Assembly (NCBI RefSeq): GCF_002930615.1
Contig: NZ_PSNX01000011.1
Location: 110,436-174,435, forward strand
Length of the DNA: 64,000 bases
DNA from: Caldimonas caldifontis
GTDB lineage: Bacteria; Pseudomonadota; Gammaproteobacteria; Burkholderiales; Burkholderiaceae_C
Direction of reading: 5' to 3'
Below the pieces are notes generated by a model. It was not told where the DNA came from, ran no database searches, and saw only the letters and a list, made by a program, of their open reading frames with translations. The translations under genes and the position numbers were made by a program. Below, piece after piece: positions 60,095 to 64,000 of the stretch (its first letter is position 1; every line of letters starts with the position of its first letter).

Positions 60095-60367
60095 TCAGGC
60101 GTCCTGCGACTCGTACTCGATGCCGCCCACCCAGCCGGCCACGAGGTTGTAGATCCAGCAGCCGATGGCCGTGCCGATATAGCCGAACACCAGGTAGAGC
60201 AGCGGCAGGAACACCACCATCAGCAACGGCGGCCCTTCGCCGTGGGGCATGAAGCCCCAGAAGATCAGCATGAAGGGCACCAGGATGACCAGGGACACCA
60301 GGGCCATCATGACTCCGGCGACCTTGCCGTTCTGGTGGGGGGACAGGCGTTGGATGCGTTGTTTCAC
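60095..60367 (-). CDS. Small integral membrane protein of unknown function
   Basis: 90 residues with a GTG start at 60367, supported by AGGAGG 5 nt upstream. A basic N-terminus (KQRIQRLSPHQNGKVAG) and two long hydrophobic helices (VMMALVSLVILVPFMLIFWGFMP and PLLMVVFLPLLYLVFGYIGTAIGCWIYNLVAGWVGG), then an acidic tail. Family not recognised with certainty. Convergent with the glycosyltransferase-like gene. Confidence 0.7.
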   Translation of the reverse strand: MKQRIQRLSPHQNGKVAGVMMALVSLVILVPFMLIFWGFMPHGEGPPLLMVVFLPLLYLVFGYIGTAIGCWIYNLVAGWVGGIEYESQDA

Positions 60368-60471
60368 GGGAGCCTCCTCGTTCGTTTCAATGCAGTGTTG
60401 CCGTGTCTCGCTGGAAGATCAAGCAACCGGGTTCTGCATCACCAAGTGGAGCCCGCCACGGATCGCTGACT

Positions 60472-61575
60472 TCATTCCTGCCCATCCCACTGCCAGATCG
60501 TTGCACCATAGTCGCTCTTGAAATCCGGCATCACCTCGCCCGCCTTGAAGTGACGGCGGCTGTTGGCCTTGGCTGGGGTAAACCACCAGCCTTCGCGTGG
60601 GCAGGGCTGGCCGGCGGGGGTTGAAGGCGGGCGCGCATCGGCGGTCGGTCCCGCCGGGGCCAGGTACTGCGCTTCCTCCTCGGGAACCGTGCCGTCGAGG
60701 TAGCGCTCGTCCTTCCAGATCAGCCGCCACGTCACCGGCCAGGGCTTGTCGCGTTCCTCATCGCGGTAGGTGGGGGCCACCGTGTGCGCCACCAGGTAGT
60801 TCATGCAGCCAATGTGCCGGCGGCGCACCAGGGGCTGGGGTGCGGGTTCGTACAGGCTGGGGCGCACGCCCAGCGCTGCCTGCACGCGTGCCCACAGCCC
60901 GGGGTCGGGCTGGACGGGTTCGCCCCACTCGGGCTCATAGATGCCATCGACGGGCACCTCCTCGCCGGTGTTCACGGTGAGGTCGGAGGGGAGGGGCACC
61001 TCGGGCAACTGAGCAGGGAAGTTCAGGTGCCTGGGGTCACGCATTGGCAGCCGGTGTTTCGGATGAACCGTTGCCAGGACACTCCACGGTGATTTGGGTG
61101 CGACGTTTTGTTCCAGCCGCTCCATCACCGACTCCTGCCCAAACCGAATATCTTCCAAGGCCGCTGCAGCAGCGATCACCTCCTCCTTGTTCTTCATCCA
61201 GTCGAAGACGTACTCCACCGGGTCCATGATCTTGCGGATGAAGTTCAACTGGTAGGCTGCCTGCGCCAGCGGCCCCCAGGCTGCATAGCTGCGCTCATAA
61301 CTGCGACGCCACACCGACCGGTCGCCCTTCTTCAGCCGGGCCAGACCCTTCTCGAAGCCGATGCGGCCGGTGAGGATGCTCTTGGTGGCATCCTGATTGA
61401 ACTCGTCGATGTCCGCATCGTCGGCCCGGCGCATGGCCGTCATCCACGCGTCGGTAAACCGGTAGTAGGCCTGCGCCAGGGCCTCCCAGGCGGTGTAGGA
61501 GCTGTACTTCTTGAGCAGCCAGAACACCTTGCGGCGCTCGTCCTCGCTCATCGGGGTGGGGTGGTCATGGCTCAT
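60472..61575 (-). CDS. Imm71/Imm72-like immunity protein
   Basis: 367 residues, soluble, no signal peptide. A helical N-terminal half (about 10-150; WLLKKYSSYTAWEALAQAYYRFTDAWMTAMRRAD) and a C-terminal half with the signature PCPREGWWFTPAKANSRRHF...GEVMPDF...YGATIWQWD. This matches, as far as I recall, immunity proteins of the Imm71/Imm72 group associated with type VI secretion toxins. Its start overlaps the effector stop as ATGA, the tight coupling expected of an immunity gene. A related gene lies at 63539-64000. Confidence 0.75.
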   Translation of the reverse strand: MSHDHPTPMSEDERRKVFWLLKKYSSYTAWEALAQAYYRFTDAWMTAMRRADDADIDEFNQDATKSILTGRIGFEKGLARLKKGDRSVWRRSYERSYAAWGPLAQAAYQLNFIRKIMDPVEYVFDWMKNKEEVIAAAAALEDIRFGQESVMERLEQNVAPKSPWSVLATVHPKHRLPMRDPRHLNFPAQLPEVPLPSDLTVNTGEEVPVDGIYEPEWGEPVQPDPGLWARVQAALGVRPSLYEPAPQPLVRRRHIGCMNYLVAHTVAPTYRDEERDKPWPVTWRLIWKDERYLDGTVPEEEAQYLAPAGPTADARPPSTPAGQPCPREGWWFTPAKANSRRHFKAGEVMPDFKSDYGATIWQWDGQE

Positions 61576-62927
61576 GGGCCGGTTCCTGTCATCTTGGTGC
61601 GCACTTCATTGGCGGCCAGCCGCTCCAGCTCGATCTCGCCGATGGTCGCATCGGCCTGGGGGCCGTAACCATAACGCTTCGTTGTCTTGCCCCAGCCGGT
61701 GGACAGCGCCGGCAGCTCAAGCACTTCGGCCCTGATGTGTGGCGGGAAGTCCACGAACAACTGAATGCCCCCGCCGGGCAGGTACTGTCCCACTTCGCCA
61801 TGAAACTGCTCGGCCGCCTTGCCTCGCCAGGCCTTGAGCGTGGTGCCTTCGGGAACGGTGTACTTGATGAAGAAGTTGTTCTTGTTGAACTTGTCCAGCA
61901 CGGCCAGGAGTTCGCGCCACTCCTGCGCCGTCTCGGGCAGCTTCTCCAGCCACCAGGGGCTGGCTTTGCCATTTCTGGCTGGCAACAGCACCCGGTAGAT
62001 CGTCTGCCCGGGCTTGAGCTCCACCGCACGCATCGGGCCGGAGAAGGCGGCGATGGCTTCACTGTAGTAGGTGTCCGTTTCCGGAATGAGCTTGGCCCCC
62101 CTGCGTAAATCCGGCCACCCCTGGACATGCTGGTAGTCCTCGAAGGCATTGGCTGGGTGCCCGCTGCGCTGCCGTGGCAGCTTGCGCGGCGCGTTCTCGA
62201 TGAGAGCCGCTTCGGCTTCACGGGTGAGGTTGCGCACACCGGGCGTCACGGTGTGCCACTGGCCTTGGTAGACGGCGCGTTGCACCTGACGCATCCAGGC
62301 GTCCAGCTCACGGATGGCCCGGGGGATCATCCGTGCGCCCTGGGTCTTGAGCGCGCGGAAGTTGTCGATCCAGTCGGTGCAGGCGCGCTTCATGCCGTCG
62401 CTGGCAAACCAGCCCAGGCGGTCGCGCATGCGGGTGAGGGCCTGCACCAGCAGGTCCATCAGCTCGTTGAACTTGGCCAGCACCTGGGCCTGGTAGCCCG
62501 CGATATGGAGCTGGCGCACCCAGACCACGGCGTTGCCGTGCCCGATACGGTTGCAGAACTCAACGATGTCTCTGAGGACTTGTGCGTTGTCGGCCCCTTC
62601 ACGGATGCCCTTGATGAGCAGGCGTCCCACCCCCTTGATGACGCCGCCGATGACGGGGATGAGCGCAAACACCAGCACCACCAGCAGCACCCACTCCATG
62701 GTGTCTTCGCGCTTGGCCGGGTCGCTGGCCAGACGGGTGGACACGGCGATCAGATCGCGTGCGGCGGTGACATCACCCACCAGCGGGATCATGCCGATGA
62801 CGGCGTCGACGATGACTTGGCTGGTGGACTGCTTTTCGTTCCAGGCGCCTTGCACGGTGCCCCACAGCCAGTCGCTGGCATCCAGCGCCCAGCGCGCAAC
62901 CTCGGTGTCGGAGACCCGGGCACTCAT
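61572..62927 (-). CDS. Putative type VI secretion polymorphic-toxin effector
   Basis: 451 residues. The N-terminal part (about 35-105) carries SQVIVDAVIGMIPLVGDVTAARDLIAVST, typical of pre-toxin regions, then a hydrophobic segment (79-103), perhaps for membrane passage or insertion. The middle is helical. The C-terminal third (about 295-440) has TIYRVLLP (Arg312), PWWLEKL, FIKYTVPEGTTLKAWRGKAAEQ (Arg368, Glu373) and YLPGGGIQLFVDF. It could be an ADP-ribosyltransferase-like fold, but I cannot show this. No PAAR, Rhs or own VgrG domain. It overlaps the VgrG tail stop and the immunity start by 4 bases each. Confidence 0.7.
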   Translation of the reverse strand: MSARVSDTEVARWALDASDWLWGTVQGAWNEKQSTSQVIVDAVIGMIPLVGDVTAARDLIAVSTRLASDPAKREDTMEWVLLVVLVFALIPVIGGVIKGVGRLLIKGIREGADNAQVLRDIVEFCNRIGHGNAVVWVRQLHIAGYQAQVLAKFNELMDLLVQALTRMRDRLGWFASDGMKRACTDWIDNFRALKTQGARMIPRAIRELDAWMRQVQRAVYQGQWHTVTPGVRNLTREAEAALIENAPRKLPRQRSGHPANAFEDYQHVQGWPDLRRGAKLIPETDTYYSEAIAAFSGPMRAVELKPGQTIYRVLLPARNGKASPWWLEKLPETAQEWRELLAVLDKFNKNNFFIKYTVPEGTTLKAWRGKAAEQFHGEVGQYLPGGGIQLFVDFPPHIRAEVLELPALSTGWGKTTKRYGYGPQADATIGEIELERLAANEVRTKMTGTGP

Positions 62928-63576
62928 GCCGAACCTCCATGGCGATCCATCAAGGTCTGCAGGTCGGCTGGGCGGTCGTTGGGCGTATCGTCACGGCGCT
63001 CGAAGAGCCGTCCGTCCGCATCAAAGCGCACCTGCACGGGGCCAGGCGGCAGCTCCGGCAGCCTCAGGTGCCCCGCCGCGTCGGTGGTGCCTCGCCGCAC
63101 GCTGCCGTCGCCGAGCCGAGCTTCGAACCGGGCGGCCTGCAGGCCTTCGTCGTCGTGGTATGCGTGCTGCAACTGCAGTTCGTGAGGCGGCAGGTTCTGC
63201 AGACCCTGCGGCAGTGGGTTCAAGACCGCCGCCGCGCTGCTCCCCCCCGTCCACTCATGCGTGGCCGCCTGGACGGTGAAGGTGCCCGGGCAGGTGAAGG
63301 TGATGTTGGCGCACCCGTCCACTCATGCGTGGCCGCCTGGACGGTGAAGGTGCCCGGGCAGGTGAAGGTGATGTTGGCGCCGTCGAGCACGATGCGGCTG
63401 GCGCCCGAGGTCAGCTCGATGCGCGTGCTGGCCTGGACGTGGATCTCGTCGTGCGTGCTGGTGATCGTGGCGTCTCGGTCGGCGTGGAGGGACAAGGTGT
63501 CGGTGTGCGCGCGCAAGGACAGCGGTCCGGCGGCAGGCTCAATCGCCTTGGTCGCCTTGGTCACCTTGCCTCGCAT
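62924..63576 (-). pseudogene. Orphan VgrG C-terminal tail (DUF2345-like), frameshifted by a 68-bp duplication
   Basis: The frame from ATG 63576 reads GPLSLRAHTDTLSLHADRDATITSTHDEIHVQAS, then SRIVLDGANITFTCPGTFTVQAATHEWTG, the C-terminal beta-helix of VgrG spikes. It leaves frame inside a tandem duplication and stops at 63220. The downstream frame (62924-63322) repeats CANITFTCPGTFTVQAATHEWTG and continues as a carboxypeptidase-regulatory-like domain (FEARLGDGSVRRGTTDAAGHLRLPELPPG). Removing one 68-bp unit joins both into 194 residues. There is no gp27/gp5 head: the fragment begins within the end of the upstream immunity gene, so it is an orphan tail, not a full VgrG. Confidence 0.8.
63246..63380. 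repeat. 68-bp tandem duplication in the VgrG tail
   Basis: Two identical 67-bp copies, 63246-63312 and 63314-63380, are offset by 68 bp with one differing base between them (A 63313 against C 63381). The offset is not a multiple of three, so it shifts the frame. Each copy encodes the ANITFTCPGTFTVQAATHEWTG segment on the minus strand. Confidence 0.95.
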
Positions 63577-64000
63577 CCCACTGGCAGATGACCTGTCCCC
63601 AGTCGGACGGGAAGTCCGGCATCACCTCGCCGGCCTGGAAGTGCCGCCGACTGTGGGCCTTTGCGGGGGTGAACCACCAGCCCGTGCGCGGGCAGGGCTG
63701 GCCGGCGTCGCACTTGAGCCGCAGCGCCGCCGGCCCGGTCTGCGGCAGCCAGTGGCTGCCGCCTTCGTCGGCCACGCGCTCGACCAGCGTCCACCGCGTG
63801 GGCTCGCGGCGGCTTTGCGGCATGGTGGGATCCGGATCTCTCAACAGCTCCTCGGCGTTGGTGCACACCTTGGCCTCGATGGCTTGCTGGCCTTCGATGA
63901 GCAAAGCCGCGGCGGCCGGGCCCACGTCGGGCAGGTAGATGCCCGTGCGCGGCACCTTGTCGCCGCTGCGCACCTGCACGGCCGGCTCGATGCGGTACAC
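63539..64000 (-). CDS. Second Imm71/Imm72-like immunity protein, 5' partial
   Basis: The visible 153 residues are the C-terminal part; the frame is open at the window edge (the first codon, a GTG, is probably internal). It shows the same signature as the 367-residue protein: PCPRTGWWFTPAKAHSRRHFQAGEVMPDF, ending WGQVICQWD, and an upstream VPRTGIYLPD like VPVDGIYEPE there. The tail is a low-complexity GDQGDQGD from a 9-bp repeat. Its 3' end overlaps the start of the orphan VgrG tail by 38 bp, which marks the junction between two effector-immunity cassettes. Confidence 0.72.
   Translation of the reverse strand: MYRIEPAVQVRSGDKVPRTGIYLPDVGPAAAALLIEGQQAIEAKVCTNAEELLRDPDPTMPQSRREPTRWTLVERVADEGGSHWLPQTGPAALRLKCDAGQPCPRTGWWFTPAKAHSRRHFQAGEVMPDFPSDWGQVICQWDARQGDQGDQGD

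Noticed and set aside
63220..63576. A complete small gene instead of a broken VgrG tail
   Set aside because: The last residues after the duplication are Arg/Ser/Pro-rich out-of-frame sequence, while the conserved continuation resumes in the next frame.

Overview
This is a GC-rich, densely coded, chromosomal segment of a betaproteobacterium, most likely of the order Burkholderiales (Comamonadaceae/Sphaerotilaceae-like). The evidence is the conserved betaproteobacterial gene order (pilBCD-coaE-zapD-yacG; petABC-sspAB; bolA-murA-hisGDCBHAFIE-tatABC), the Bug-type TctC receptor, short-form HisG and a PHA phasin. No rRNA, CRISPR array, integrase or transposase was recognised. One tRNA gene (Thr, anticodon TGT) is present.

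Layout. 1-902: end of a DUF5666-type protein. 946-6391: an accessory catabolic island with a TctC receptor, a sugar-acid-type IlvD/Edd dehydratase, a GntR/FCD regulator, a beta-keto-acid cleavage enzyme (BKACE) and a 3-hydroxyacyl-CoA-dehydrogenase-like enzyme, with AT-rich palindromes in the control regions. 6713-12260: type IV pilus assembly genes pilB-pilC-pilD followed by coaE, zapD and yacG. 12268-16574 (minus strand): mutT, a DUF815 ATPase, pdeM, slmA, a HAD 5'-nucleotidase and argB. 16777-17546: a two-gene periplasmic metal (probably copper) module. 17558-21487: a long-chain fatty acyl-CoA/aldehyde reductase divergent from a PhaF-type phasin and a patatin-like lipase, which suggests storage-lipid metabolism. 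21505-26969: argJ, secA, an M23 peptidase and a divergent dciA-like gene. 27078-31337: tRNA-Thr, sspB, sspA and the cytochrome bc1 genes.

31532-45103 is a mixed stretch: mscL, a DUF1631 protein, pdxA, a hypothetical gene, acuI, maeB, an MFS exporter with a C-terminal monooxygenase-like domain, a small SET-domain methyltransferase, a branched-chain-amino-acid-type binding protein, a Nif3-like protein and a DegS-like protease. 45110-57629 is the tatABC / histidine biosynthesis / murA / bolA / ABC-2 transporter block, nearly all on the minus strand with many 4-base start/stop overlaps, implying long co-transcription and translational coupling. 57763-60367: a TetR regulator, a TPR protein, a glycosyltransferase-like protein and a small membrane protein.

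60472-64000 is the most unusual region. It holds a minus-strand cassette made of an orphan VgrG C-terminal tail, a polymorphic-toxin-like effector and an Imm71/72-like immunity protein, joined by 4-base overlaps. A second, divergent Imm71/72-like gene lies immediately upstream and runs off the window. The VgrG tail carries a 68-bp tandem duplication that breaks its frame; removing one unit restores a single 194-residue frame ending at the stop that overlaps the effector start.
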